Origin: an uncultured Parabacteroides sp.
GTDB lineage: Bacteria > Bacteroidota > Bacteroidia > Bacteroidales > Tannerellaceae
NCBI RefSeq assembly: GCF_905196875.1
Contig: NZ_CAJJWO010000013.1
Span: forward strand, 24,537-88,536
Length of the DNA stretch: 64,000 nucleotides
Direction of reading: 5' to 3'
The notes under the pieces were generated by a model. That model saw nothing but the letters and a program-made list of their open reading frames with translations. It had not been told where the DNA came from and searched no databases. Both the position numbers and the translations under genes were made by a program. This document shows positions 41,229 through 50,396 of this stretch, piece after piece; the stretch's first letter is position 1, and each line of letters begins with the position of its first letter.

Positions 41229-44114
41229 TTAGTATTTAGTTATAAACTCGTCCATTTCTTTCGCATCCATATATTCTTCATCCTGTGAAGTATACAGACC
41301 ATCCATAATGTAATTTACCTGCGGAAATGCAGCTAGTATCTTACGGATGATCGTTGCTTTGCCGGATTTATATATCGGAGTATTTGGGTTCCATAATTGA
41401 TCGTGAATATCTTTTTCCGGAGCCGAAATAAGAATATCTTTAATTTCCATCTGCTTCAAACGGGCGAGATCAGCATCCAGATCCGTTTCATCATTCAATA
41501 GCAATGACAGTGCAGGTACCAGCGTAAAGTTCCGACGATTCACCTCTTCCACCAGTTTCTGAAGGCCTTCTATTGTATCAGGTGTGCGGGAAACTGATTG
41601 TCTCAACAACAAACGAATATTTTTCTTTGCTGCATAATCGGATAAAATCCGGAAAGACTCTTTCAAAGAGGCATAGAACTGTTCCATCGTGTAATTATTC
41701 TCTATGGTTCGCTGAGTAGATATCAACAATTCATCAGCACTTAATATCTCCATTTTATCTATAATGCCTTTCATGATTTCCATACTCTTCTCATAGAATG
41801 AAGGATCGTTGTTTACAATTCTCAAATCCGGATACAGGTTCAGACCGGAAGTCAAGTCGACGGTTATTTTCAATTTCTGCCGTCCCAGCCAACCTGCCTC
41901 ATACTTCAATGCCTCTTTTTCTTTATTATGCAGATAACGCCAGTCGATCACAACACGATCATAATGTTCGAAGAAGGTTGGGCGTGAAAGGATTTCCTCT
42001 TTTATATCGAGGATATTACGTAAAACAAGTGCCCGTCCGCTAGTATTCGGAACCGGGGTACTTTCCGGCATAACTGTCACTTCTGCCTCCTCATTCAGAC
42101 GAACACGGAAAATACGGACATTTCCACCGGCTATCGTATTAGAGGTGTTCTTTCCAAACGATGTATTCAACATAACTTTCGGAGTATAACCTATCGCTTT
42201 CATTTCCGAACAATCTGTCGGCAATTCTTTAATGGATAAGATCTTTCCTGTCTTCGTTCCGATCGAAAAACTTTTCGGTTCCCAAGACTCATTGGAGATC
42301 AGAACAGTGTATTCACCATTTCCTCTGGAACAGGTAACAAGACTTAATTCCGGATTGGTTTCAAACAGTTGCATAGAAGCAAAAATATCTTCCATTAATG
42401 CTTTCGTATGGTTAAGTATCGGATACGGTTTGTCCAATGGCTTTTCTTCCATCACTTTTACAGGTAATTCACATTGCGGCTGTTCTGCAACACCATAAAG
42501 AGAGGCGATAACAGTAACCTTCCCTTTTCCGGCATTCAGCTCGATAGCAGCCGGAAGTTCGTTACTCTTTTGCAATACCGTTGCTGATGCAGGGTAGATC
42601 AATTCAGCCAGCGTATAAGGAGCACGCTCTGTCAATACTTGTCCTTTAAATGCTACCGGAGCAGTACATACCATAGTTTTTTCTCCGACTTGGATACCGG
42701 CTATTCCATCCGGCATGTTCTTTAAAGAACCGGCAGTAATAACCAGGTGCCCGCCTTGATTGACATAAGCGTTCAGTTTATCATTAATTTCTTTACCCGG
42801 ACGGAGTTCGTCTGCAATGACCAATACCGGATATTGCTTCAATACCCACAAAGGGGCATCGCTCATCAAGCAATCGGCAATATCACCATAAGGATTCGGA
42901 GTAATAAAACCCCTTTCATCTTTATAATAAGAGGCATCCTGATAACCAGGGTATAAAATATCAAGCATGGCATCAGTCAGATAATCCGGCAATTCATAAG
43001 GAAGATTTCCCCATACCTTATAAGCTTGTCTGGAGTACAAATGACGCGGAAACGACCAGCCGGAAAAGAAATCAGTCATCAAAGCTACCGGAATGTACAT
43101 AACACCCGGATCACCATATTTATCTACCCATTTAACAGCACTTTGTTGTATCTTACCGATCGGACTCAATCCCTTATTATCAATCCGCATAGATCCTTCA
43201 AAGCCAACAGCCACACAATCATACATCAGATGGGTATAGATCAGTCGTTTCAACAATCCCAGAGAAGTTCCTTTCAGGGGGCCTCCGCTTTCATAATCTT
43301 CATCTATATTTGTAGCATTCGAATCATAAGTTTTATATCCCCATCGATTCCATACAGAAGCATTACCGAACCAATTAACACCATATTGTTTGCCGGCTCC
43401 ACGAATAAACGAATAATATATCTGCGAATTAGGTAATCCCTGAGCTGTCTCGGCACCAATCAAGGTATAAATACCCTCTTTCAGGAAATAATGGCCAAAG
43501 TTCAGAGAAACAAGAGTTGCCATTTTATTTCCCAACTGATCACCCATTTCCTGAAAATGACGTTGAAAATTAAAGTATTGTTGTTTACGGTCGGCTCCCA
43601 AAGGGTACATCCGGGGAGCGAAGCTTCCTACATAACGTCCATCTTGTTCTCCATTGTCCATCCCCAACCAACGGTCGCCCAACTCCGATTCAAACAGGTC
43701 GAGCACTCCGTCGGGAATAACGAACTGTGTCCAATACCCACCGGGGCCCGAACCGGGTATATATCCCCAGAGATCAAACAGATAAAGGTTTCTTTTTTTA
43801 ATCTCACCAACAACCTCCTTCAGATTATCCTGAAAGACCAGCGGATAAGACACCCACAGGATATCCCCTAGTTTGTCTTTATCGACCCACTGATCGAGCT
43901 TCTGTTTATAATCACCCGAAAGATCACGGAGAGCGATAAACTGAATTTTATTATTGAAGAAAGAGGCATCCGGCGATTTCACATGATAACGGGAGTAATC
44001 GGGATGATGAGACGGTGTCATCTGATAAGGATACAGCCTGATACTGTTCTGCGCAAACGATTGGCTGGGATACAACAATCCCAACAGAGTTAGAAGTACT
44101 AGAATTTTTTTCAT
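41229..44114 (-). CDS. Large secreted glycosidase-like protein of unassigned family
   Basis: A 961-residue protein from MKKILVLLTLLGLL (44114; a longer start at 44168 is unlikely), signal peptide to QSFA. The first 400 residues look like a catalytic TIM-barrel region (DKLGDILWVSYPLVF, NLYLFDLWGYIPGSGPGGYW, MDNGEQDGRYVGSF, HLMYDCVAVGFEGSMRI). Then comes a GATase-like segment (YPVLVIADELRPGKEINDKLNAYVNQGGHLVITAGS, about 430-490), a beta-rich part, and a C-terminal region resembling xylose-isomerase-like TIM barrels (LTSGLNLYPDLRIVN, ADELLISTQRTIENNY, NIRLLLRQSVSRTP). I cannot place it in a known CAZy family with confidence; a distant lambda-carrageenase-type enzyme was considered but not supported. 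It probably acts on the glycan imported by the neighbouring SusCD. Confidence 0.65.
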   Translation of the reverse strand: MKKILVLLTLLGLLYPSQSFAQNSIRLYPYQMTPSHHPDYSRYHVKSPDASFFNNKIQFIALRDLSGDYKQKLDQWVDKDKLGDILWVSYPLVFQDNLKEVVGEIKKRNLYLFDLWGYIPGSGPGGYWTQFVIPDGVLDLFESELGDRWLGMDNGEQDGRYVGSFAPRMYPLGADRKQQYFNFQRHFQEMGDQLGNKMATLVSLNFGHYFLKEGIYTLIGAETAQGLPNSQIYYSFIRGAGKQYGVNWFGNASVWNRWGYKTYDSNATNIDEDYESGGPLKGTSLGLLKRLIYTHLMYDCVAVGFEGSMRIDNKGLSPIGKIQQSAVKWVDKYGDPGVMYIPVALMTDFFSGWSFPRHLYSRQAYKVWGNLPYELPDYLTDAMLDILYPGYQDASYYKDERGFITPNPYGDIADCLMSDAPLWVLKQYPVLVIADELRPGKEINDKLNAYVNQGGHLVITAGSLKNMPDGIAGIQVGEKTMVCTAPVAFKGQVLTERAPYTLAELIYPASATVLQKSNELPAAIELNAGKGKVTVIASLYGVAEQPQCELPVKVMEEKPLDKPYPILNHTKALMEDIFASMQLFETNPELSLVTCSRGNGEYTVLISNESWEPKSFSIGTKTGKILSIKELPTDCSEMKAIGYTPKVMLNTSFGKNTSNTIAGGNVRIFRVRLNEEAEVTVMPESTPVPNTSGRALVLRNILDIKEEILSRPTFFEHYDRVVIDWRYLHNKEKEALKYEAGWLGRQKLKITVDLTSGLNLYPDLRIVNNDPSFYEKSMEIMKGIIDKMEILSADELLISTQRTIENNYTMEQFYASLKESFRILSDYAAKKNIRLLLRQSVSRTPDTIEGLQKLVEEVNRRNFTLVPALSLLLNDETDLDADLARLKQMEIKDILISAPEKDIHDQLWNPNTPIYKSGKATIIRKILAAFPQVNYIMDGLYTSQDEEYMDAKEMDEFITKY

Positions 44115-44292
44115 AAGTATAATATATTGTTGTTGCGTTAACAAGCTGACAACCGATAGGGCGATCACTCCTTATCGCAACAAAGATGCATTTATATTTT
44201 GAGACTATATTACTTTTCGTTCACAAAAAAGCAAATAATCTACTAAATTGAATATAATCAGAACCAAACAATAACAAATTATGCCAATTTGG

Positions 44293-44853
44293 TTAATCAA
44301 GAGAAGCCGGCAAATACTCTCTTAAAGCCAGCCGAAGTTGTGCCAACGCTTTCTTCTGATATAATTTCACTGCATTGACAGAAACACCCATTTCCTCTGA
44401 GATCTCTGCATAAGTCAGATTTTTATATCTACTGAGTTCAAAAACTCTTTTATATTGGGGAGGTAATTCTTTAACCGCTTTGTTTACTCGTTCTATCAAT
44501 TCTTTAGAAAGCACATAATCGAGTGGAGACTCATCTAACGAGAAAAGAGTATTCTTCTCCGCTACATTATCTAATTCGATATGCTCCGGTTGATTTTGAC
44601 GGAGATAAGATAAACATGCATTATGAACAGCTCTGATTAAATAAGCTCTAATCGAAGTCGTGATGATCACAGTTTCCCTGTTTTCCCATAGCCATCGGAA
44701 AACGTCTCCTACTAACTCTTCTATGATATGTTTTTCTACAATATATGAACGTGCTTCATAACAAAGAACGACATAATATTTTCGAAACAAATTCTCGAAA
44801 GTTTTATAGTCTCCTTGCTGTAACCCGGCAAATTTATCAAAAACATCCTTCAT
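44293..44853 (-). CDS. ECF sigma-70 factor located downstream of susD
   Basis: A 186-residue protein with region 2 (FENLFRKYYVVLCYEARSYIVEKHIIEELVGDVFRWLWENR) and region 4 (LPPQYKRVFELSRYKNLTYAEISEEMGVSVNAVKLYQKKALAQL), FecI-like. No fecR is beside it; the nearest is at 50397, on the far side of susC and susD. The 364 bases upstream hold two copies of the 32-bp palindrome. It is followed by the glycosidase-like gene after 178 bases that show no clear feature. Confidence 0.92.
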   Translation of the reverse strand: MKDVFDKFAGLQQGDYKTFENLFRKYYVVLCYEARSYIVEKHIIEELVGDVFRWLWENRETVIITTSIRAYLIRAVHNACLSYLRQNQPEHIELDNVAEKNTLFSLDESPLDYVLSKELIERVNKAVKELPPQYKRVFELSRYKNLTYAEISEEMGVSVNAVKLYQKKALAQLRLALREYLPASLD

Positions 44854-44942
44854 ATTCTTAACAAGGCATTATCACCGTAAACGCATAACTTTCTAGAAAA
44901 CAGCATATATAAACATTCTTAAAAAGCACATGAATCATAAAA

Positions 44943-44974
44943 TGACTAGTTAAAACGTTCCTTTTTTTTAGTCA
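44943..44974. repeat. 32-bp near-palindromic element, copy B (reverse orientation)
   Basis: Starts TGACTAGT, ends TTTTAGTCA, core AAAACGTTCCTTTTT on the plus strand; its reverse complement aligns with copies A and C without gaps. It lies 90 bases upstream of the sigma gene start at 44853, similar to the 79 bases of copy A. Confidence 0.75.
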
Positions 44975-45084
44975 TCATATTTTTAAGGTTGTATTATTAT
45001 TTTTACAAATTGAAATGCAAGCTATATTGCGGATTATTAGTACTTTTATGGAAATATTAAATTTCTCGCAAAAGCCATGAAGGA

Positions 45085-45116
45085 TGACTAAAAAAAAGGA
45101 ACGTTTTTTTTAGTCA
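45085..45116. repeat. 32-bp near-palindromic element, copy C
   Basis: Starts TGACTAAAAA, ends TTTTTAGTCA, core AAGGAACGTT. The arms pair over 13 bases around the centre GGAACG. It sits 102 bases after the susD stop codon, in inverted orientation to copy B. Confidence 0.75.
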
Positions 45117-45149
45117 GTAAAATCAGCCGGTATTACCTTATTAATCAGC

Positions 45150-45193
45150 GAAAAGCCCAAGATATTAAGCAAATTCACTATCCCGGGCTTTTC
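45150..45193 (-). terminator. Terminator after susD
   Basis: GAAAAGCCC (45150-45158) pairs with GGGCTTTTC (45185-45193). The loop is 26 bases, long but with a strong 9-bp stem. It is 25 bases after the susD stop codon. Confidence 0.7.
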
Positions 45194-45217
45194 TCTCCTT
45201 TTAATTCAAATTTTCAA

Positions 45218-46834
45218 TTAATTATAAGCAGGATCCTGAACAAGAACTCCACCAGCCTTATCTATTTCACCTTGTGGCAATGGCCAGAAATAGAATTCAG
45301 GTTTAAATACTGATTTCGTCTGATACATCGGGTCTACCATATCGTTCACTTTGGGTAAAGTTTTCCATTGTTTCATATGGAAATAACGTAATCCTTCAAA
45401 AGCTGTTTCGACACGCCATTCATGACGAACACGTTCACGCATCTGGTCTTTTGTTAAACCAGCAGGCAAAGGAGGCATTTTTGAACGGTCTCTTACCTGG
45501 TTGATAGCGCTATAAGCTTTTTCTGTCGGACCATTGGCTTCATTCTCAGCCTCTGCGATCATCAACAATACATGTGCATAACGAACCAGAACGACATCCG
45601 GATCGGTATTTGTATCATAACCTGGAGAAGTCTTTGATGGCTGGATCAATTTCATTATACTAAATCCGGAAGGACTGTTGGAAGCTATAACCTCATCGGG
45701 GAAATCATCTTTTTCCGGAAAGTTAAGAACACCCGAATGGGCAATCGTCTGAGCTAAACGAGGATCACGGTTCTGGAACAACTTTTCGCGTTCAGCCTTT
45801 TGTTTTTCTTTCAATGAACCATCGCTGGTATTGATCAACGACTCGTCAACCGGCACTGTTAATGGAGATTTGCCCCACTCCAAACCATCCGTACATTCAT
45901 ATTCATCTACCAGGTTACGCATAACAATATTCGTTGCCCATGCTCCGAAATACAAGTCTATATCATTATTTCTGTTCGGAGATAAATATCTGACAGAGAA
46001 AATGATTTCCGGACTAGCCAGCTGTTTCGACGAAATAAAATTATCACGGAAATTATCAGCCAAACTGTATCCTTTGATACTTTCCAGCAAAGGAACCACT
46101 TCTTTCATCTTTGCTGCATCAGCATTACCATTATCATCATAGGCATTCATTATCATCAAACGAGCCTTAAGAACCTTTACGGCAGCCGGAGTAATACGGC
46201 CCGATACCTTTCCATCCGAATAAGGTAGATCAGGTAATTCACTGATCGCCTCATCGAAATCTTTTGTTATCTGAGCATAAATATCGGCACGTGAAGCCTT
46301 CGGCAAATACATATTATCAGTCGTAAGAAGTTCAGTTACCAGAGGGACTTCTTTATAGCACTGGTACAACCAATAATAATAATATCCTCTCAAAGCTTTG
46401 CATTGTCCAAGTATAAATTGACGATCCTCGGTAGACATATCAGGACCTTTATAGCCCTCCAATTGCGTCATTACCTGATGTACACGTCCTATTCCTTTAT
46501 AGCATATTTTATAGACATCTGAAACAAAGCCATCAGAGAAAGGAGTAATGTCCCCCTGAGCCATTGTCTTGGTTTTACCGTAAGTCGTTTCATCATGCTG
46601 ACACAAAGAGTTATCGGTCAAGTTGTCAAAACAAGCCTGAATTTCACCCAAAGACTGTGGCCATTCATAAACGACAGAGTAGCAAGCAGCAAGGCCATAT
46701 TCAAATTCAGCTTTCGATTGCCAGAAAATAGATTGTGATGGTGATGAAGGAGGATCTTTTTGCAAAAAATCTTCACATGCAGTCGTACCCAACAACAATA
46801 AGGCAGCTAATGATATATTTATTAATCGTTTCAT
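45218..46834 (-). CDS. SusD/RagB-family outer-membrane lipoprotein
   Basis: A 538-residue lipoprotein (LLLLGTTAC, Cys 20). SusD features: FLQKDPPSSPSQSIFWQSKAEFEYGLAACYSVVYEWP, the TPR helices (LGQCKALRGYYYYWLYQCYKEVPLVTELL), DVVLVRYAHVLLMIAEAENEANG, AINQVRDRSKMPPLP, the C-terminal VRHEWRVETAFEGLRYFHMKQW and FYFWPLPQGEID. It follows its SusC by 14 bases. Confidence 0.95.
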   Translation of the reverse strand: MKRLINISLAALLLLGTTACEDFLQKDPPSSPSQSIFWQSKAEFEYGLAACYSVVYEWPQSLGEIQACFDNLTDNSLCQHDETTYGKTKTMAQGDITPFSDGFVSDVYKICYKGIGRVHQVMTQLEGYKGPDMSTEDRQFILGQCKALRGYYYYWLYQCYKEVPLVTELLTTDNMYLPKASRADIYAQITKDFDEAISELPDLPYSDGKVSGRITPAAVKVLKARLMIMNAYDDNGNADAAKMKEVVPLLESIKGYSLADNFRDNFISSKQLASPEIIFSVRYLSPNRNNDIDLYFGAWATNIVMRNLVDEYECTDGLEWGKSPLTVPVDESLINTSDGSLKEKQKAEREKLFQNRDPRLAQTIAHSGVLNFPEKDDFPDEVIASNSPSGFSIMKLIQPSKTSPGYDTNTDPDVVLVRYAHVLLMIAEAENEANGPTEKAYSAINQVRDRSKMPPLPAGLTKDQMRERVRHEWRVETAFEGLRYFHMKQWKTLPKVNDMVDPMYQTKSVFKPEFYFWPLPQGEIDKAGGVLVQDPAYN

Positions 46835-46848
46835 ATTATCTATCCATA

Positions 46849-49800
46849 TTAAAATTCAACATTCAAACCAAATGACACAATCCGGTTTTGCGGATATTGA
46901 GCGGCACGTCCGTCACCACTACTGCTATTACTACGTTCCGGATCCAATCCATCGAACTTCGTGAAAGTAACCAGATTGTCGGCAGAGAAATAAACTCTCA
47001 GTCTGGACATATTGATCTTATCTGTAAACTGCTTAGGAATCGTATATCCAACAGTCAGGTTTTTCAGACGGAAATAGGAGGCATTGCGAAGGAAATAGGT
47101 ATTATCGCGTGTATTCTTTCCACCACCCAAATTATCCCAATACAGTTTCGGATGCTTCGCACCATTCGGATTTTCAGGAGTCCACATACCGGCCAGATAG
47201 TCACGGGTTGGAGCTGAACCCTGTCTGAAAGGTACTACTCCCCAGTCTGTGATATAATATTTCTTATCGGCAACACCCTGTCCCAACAGAGAAATATCAA
47301 AACCTTTCCATGAAGCACTCGCATTTACTGAATATTCAAAGCCAGGGAAACGACCATCCATAGCCACACGGTCATTGTTGTCAATCTTACCATTACCGTC
47401 TACATCACGATATTTCAAGTCACCGGGTTGTGTATCGTCAGTAAACTGTTTCGGCGAACTCTTTACTTCGTTTTCATCAGCAAAGATTCCGATACATTCC
47501 AGCATATAATACTGTCCATAAGGTAAGCCTTCCTGAAGAATACCATGATTACTATATTCTACATCACCGAAATCGATCAATTTATTACGTGAACGATCTA
47601 CATAGAAACCGACATTATATTCAAGTCCTTTGAATGTTCCACTCTGGATTACATCATTCCAGTTTACAGCCAATTCAATACCTTTATTTTCCAAAGTACC
47701 ATTGTTTACAGTCGGAGCATCTAATCCTAACAGATAAGAAACCTGTGAGCCGCGAAGAATATCCTTAGTCACTTTATTATACCAGTCGAATGTTACATTC
47801 AAACGGTGTAAAAACTGAAAATCAGCACCTATATCAGTAATAGTAGTAGTTTCCCATTTAATATTCTGATTAGCATACACCTTCTGGGAATAAGCCAACG
47901 ATTCATTCTTTTTGTCGAAAGGATAAGCATCGACACCTGCAATCATTGCCTGATACGGATAATAACCGATGTTCTGGTTACCCAGCTGTCCCCATGAACC
48001 TCTGACCTTGGCATTTGACAACCAGGAAAGATCTGCATTTTTAATAAATTCCTCTTCCGTTAAACGCCAGCCTAAAGAGAATGATGGAAATAATCCCCAG
48101 CGACCATCTTTTGCAATTCTGGAAGAACCATCATAACGGGCATTCACTTCTGCCAGATAACGATCTTTATAGTTATAATTGATACGTGCAAAACCTGACA
48201 TCAAAGCCCATTCACGTTCACTTCCTTTATCCGAATCACCACCATTGGTCATACCGGTTTTACCACCGGCATCCAGAGTTGGCAAATTGAACGGATAATC
48301 ACGACGATAAGCCTTAATAGACTGATATTTTTCATTTTCCTGGCTATAACCTGCCATTACTGAAAAGCTATGATCTTTATTCGGAGAGGTATAATCATAC
48401 TTCAAATAAGTATACAGGTTGGTATAGAACAGACGTTCGTCTTCTTCTTCCAGACCGATACCACCTTTATCCAACTGACCTTTCTCTTCACCGGTATGGT
48501 ACATATAAAGAGGTTCAGGTTTTCCTCTCCAGTCTTTCCATTTATTGGAATACAGACGGGCTGCCCCTTTTGTATACCAGGTAAGTCCTTTGTATAACTT
48601 GATCTCAGCCCAAATCTGAGCATTAATATCAAAATCCAGATTAGGTTTGTTTGTTCCGGTTCCGATGATACCCGGCATATTCTTATTATGCGATTCATAA
48701 TCATAAGCCGAATTTGTCCATCTTGTAACGCCGGAACCGTCATCCGGCAACCAAGGCATATAAGTCGGAGCCTGAGACAAAGTAGAGAGCAGTGCGTCAT
48801 CCTGACTTTGGCGTGTCTGCATTTTATTTCCATGCATCATGCTGGCATAAGTACCTACACGCATCCAATTAGTCACCTGGGAAGTCAGGTCGATAGTCAT
48901 GTTATATTTCTTATAATTAAAACCACGCAATGTACCTTCCTGATTCACATAGTTCAATGACACATTATAGGTAGACTTTTCAGAAGAACCGGCCAACGAT
49001 AAGTTATGGTTCTGCACCAATGCCGGATTAAACATGTAATCGATCCAGTCGAAGCTCGGATATTGAGGATCCGCTCCATTCGATGCACGATATTTATCAA
49101 TTTCTTCCTGCGGATATTTATCTCCTAAACCGGAATTTGTTTTAGCCAGATTCGCCAATTCCATATACTCGGCAGAATTAGTGACAAGGTCAAACATACG
49201 TGTCGGTGTATGAATACCTAAATTGCCGTGATAAGCAATCTTAGTTTTCTGATCGCCGGCACCCTGTTTAGTCGTTACCAGGATAACACCATTTGCGGCA
49301 CGGGCTCCATAAATAGAGGCAGATGCGGCATCCTTCAAAACGGAAACAGATTCAATGACACTAGGATCGAGACTGTTTAAATCTCCAGGTACCCCATTAA
49401 TCAAAATTAACGGGTCGGAACCTGCAGAAGAAAATGTACCTTGACCACGAACACGGATCGACACACTCTCGCTACCAGGCTGTCCTAATCCCTGTGTTAC
49501 ACGCACACCCGGGATTTGTCCCTGAAGCATCGTACTCGGGTTCACTACCGGACGTTTAGTCATTTCTTCACCACTAACAGCAGCTACAGCTCCGGTCAGG
49601 TTCAATTTCTTCTGTGTACCGAAACCTACCACCACTACTTCGTCAAGGGCCTGCGAATCCTCTTTCATTATAACAGACAAGATAGATTTATTTCCTACCG
49701 CAATATCTTGTTCAATATATCCGATATAAGAAATCTGCAAAGTTGCGCCTGCCGGAATATCCAGTTCAAACTTGCCGTCCACATCCGTCACAGTACCGAT

Positions 49801-50274
49801 CGTCGTCCCCTTGACAACCACATTCGCACCGATGATCGGTTCGTTGTTCGGATCAAGAATCGTTCCTGTAACCTTCTTTGTCTGCTGTTGCACACCTGCA
49901 ACAGGTCCGGTTTGCCCTATACGGGTAATTACAATATGGCGATCGTTGATTTCATAACGAACATTCCGTCCGTTAAACAAGACAGCCAATACTTCATTGA
50001 TAGATTTGTTGTCCAATGATACGGACACCTTTTCGTCCAGATTCAGATCTTTGACATCCAGACTGAATGAAAATTCGCTTTGACTCTTAATCGATTCAAT
50101 AGCTTCGCGGATCGTGGCATTCTTGAGATTTAAGGAAAGCATATGTTCAGTCGCATACGTACTTGCGCTCAATGTAAGCGTTCCGGCAACAAGAAATACA
50201 CCGGCCAGATTAGCCAGGCGTCCAGCTCTTGTAGCCAATAAGTCCTGAACAGATTTTCTAAATGTTTTTTTCAT
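46849..50274 (-). CDS. SusC/RagA-family TonB-dependent receptor with STN domain
   Basis: A 1141-residue protein. After the signal sequence (LANLAGVFLVAGTLTLSAS) comes an STN domain (about residues 45-115: LSLNLKNATIREAIESIKSQ, YEINDRHIVITRIG), the regulatory-like domain (TGTILDPNNEPIIGANVVVKG, GTVTDVDGKFELDIPAG), the signature LDEVVVVGFGTQKKLNLTGA, the plug (LILINGVPGDLNSLDPSVIESVSVLKDAASASIYGARAANGVILV) and a full barrel. The STN domain should contact the FecR encoded 122 bases upstream (50397). The substrate is unknown. Confidence 0.95.
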   Translation of the reverse strand: MKKTFRKSVQDLLATRAGRLANLAGVFLVAGTLTLSASTYATEHMLSLNLKNATIREAIESIKSQSEFSFSLDVKDLNLDEKVSVSLDNKSINEVLAVLFNGRNVRYEINDRHIVITRIGQTGPVAGVQQQTKKVTGTILDPNNEPIIGANVVVKGTTIGTVTDVDGKFELDIPAGATLQISYIGYIEQDIAVGNKSILSVIMKEDSQALDEVVVVGFGTQKKLNLTGAVAAVSGEEMTKRPVVNPSTMLQGQIPGVRVTQGLGQPGSESVSIRVRGQGTFSSAGSDPLILINGVPGDLNSLDPSVIESVSVLKDAASASIYGARAANGVILVTTKQGAGDQKTKIAYHGNLGIHTPTRMFDLVTNSAEYMELANLAKTNSGLGDKYPQEEIDKYRASNGADPQYPSFDWIDYMFNPALVQNHNLSLAGSSEKSTYNVSLNYVNQEGTLRGFNYKKYNMTIDLTSQVTNWMRVGTYASMMHGNKMQTRQSQDDALLSTLSQAPTYMPWLPDDGSGVTRWTNSAYDYESHNKNMPGIIGTGTNKPNLDFDINAQIWAEIKLYKGLTWYTKGAARLYSNKWKDWRGKPEPLYMYHTGEEKGQLDKGGIGLEEEDERLFYTNLYTYLKYDYTSPNKDHSFSVMAGYSQENEKYQSIKAYRRDYPFNLPTLDAGGKTGMTNGGDSDKGSEREWALMSGFARINYNYKDRYLAEVNARYDGSSRIAKDGRWGLFPSFSLGWRLTEEEFIKNADLSWLSNAKVRGSWGQLGNQNIGYYPYQAMIAGVDAYPFDKKNESLAYSQKVYANQNIKWETTTITDIGADFQFLHRLNVTFDWYNKVTKDILRGSQVSYLLGLDAPTVNNGTLENKGIELAVNWNDVIQSGTFKGLEYNVGFYVDRSRNKLIDFGDVEYSNHGILQEGLPYGQYYMLECIGIFADENEVKSSPKQFTDDTQPGDLKYRDVDGNGKIDNNDRVAMDGRFPGFEYSVNASASWKGFDISLLGQGVADKKYYITDWGVVPFRQGSAPTRDYLAGMWTPENPNGAKHPKLYWDNLGGGKNTRDNTYFLRNASYFRLKNLTVGYTIPKQFTDKINMSRLRVYFSADNLVTFTKFDGLDPERSNSSSGDGRAAQYPQNRIVSFGLNVEF

Positions 50275-50396
50275 ACTTCACTTGTTTAAGATTTAACTTT
50301 TAAAATACTCGACAAATAATGGCTGTTTTCTACTTTTTCAGCCAACGGTTACATTCACTCTTCTTTCATTCACATTTACTTTAAATTAGACCTATG

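Larger units (their letters stand above)
44854..45217. promoter_or_regulatory. Gap before the sigma gene: two 32-bp palindromes and a terminator
   Basis: 364 bases between susD and the sigma gene. They contain the 32-bp element twice, in opposite orientations (44943-44974 and 45085-45116), and a terminator stem (45150-45193). The 110 bases between the two elements show no clear promoter. Confidence 0.7.

Noticed and set aside
44975..45084. MITE bounded by the inverted 32-bp elements B and C
   Set aside because: Possible, but no target-site duplication is visible outside the elements, and copy A occurs alone, so they were treated as regulatory sites.
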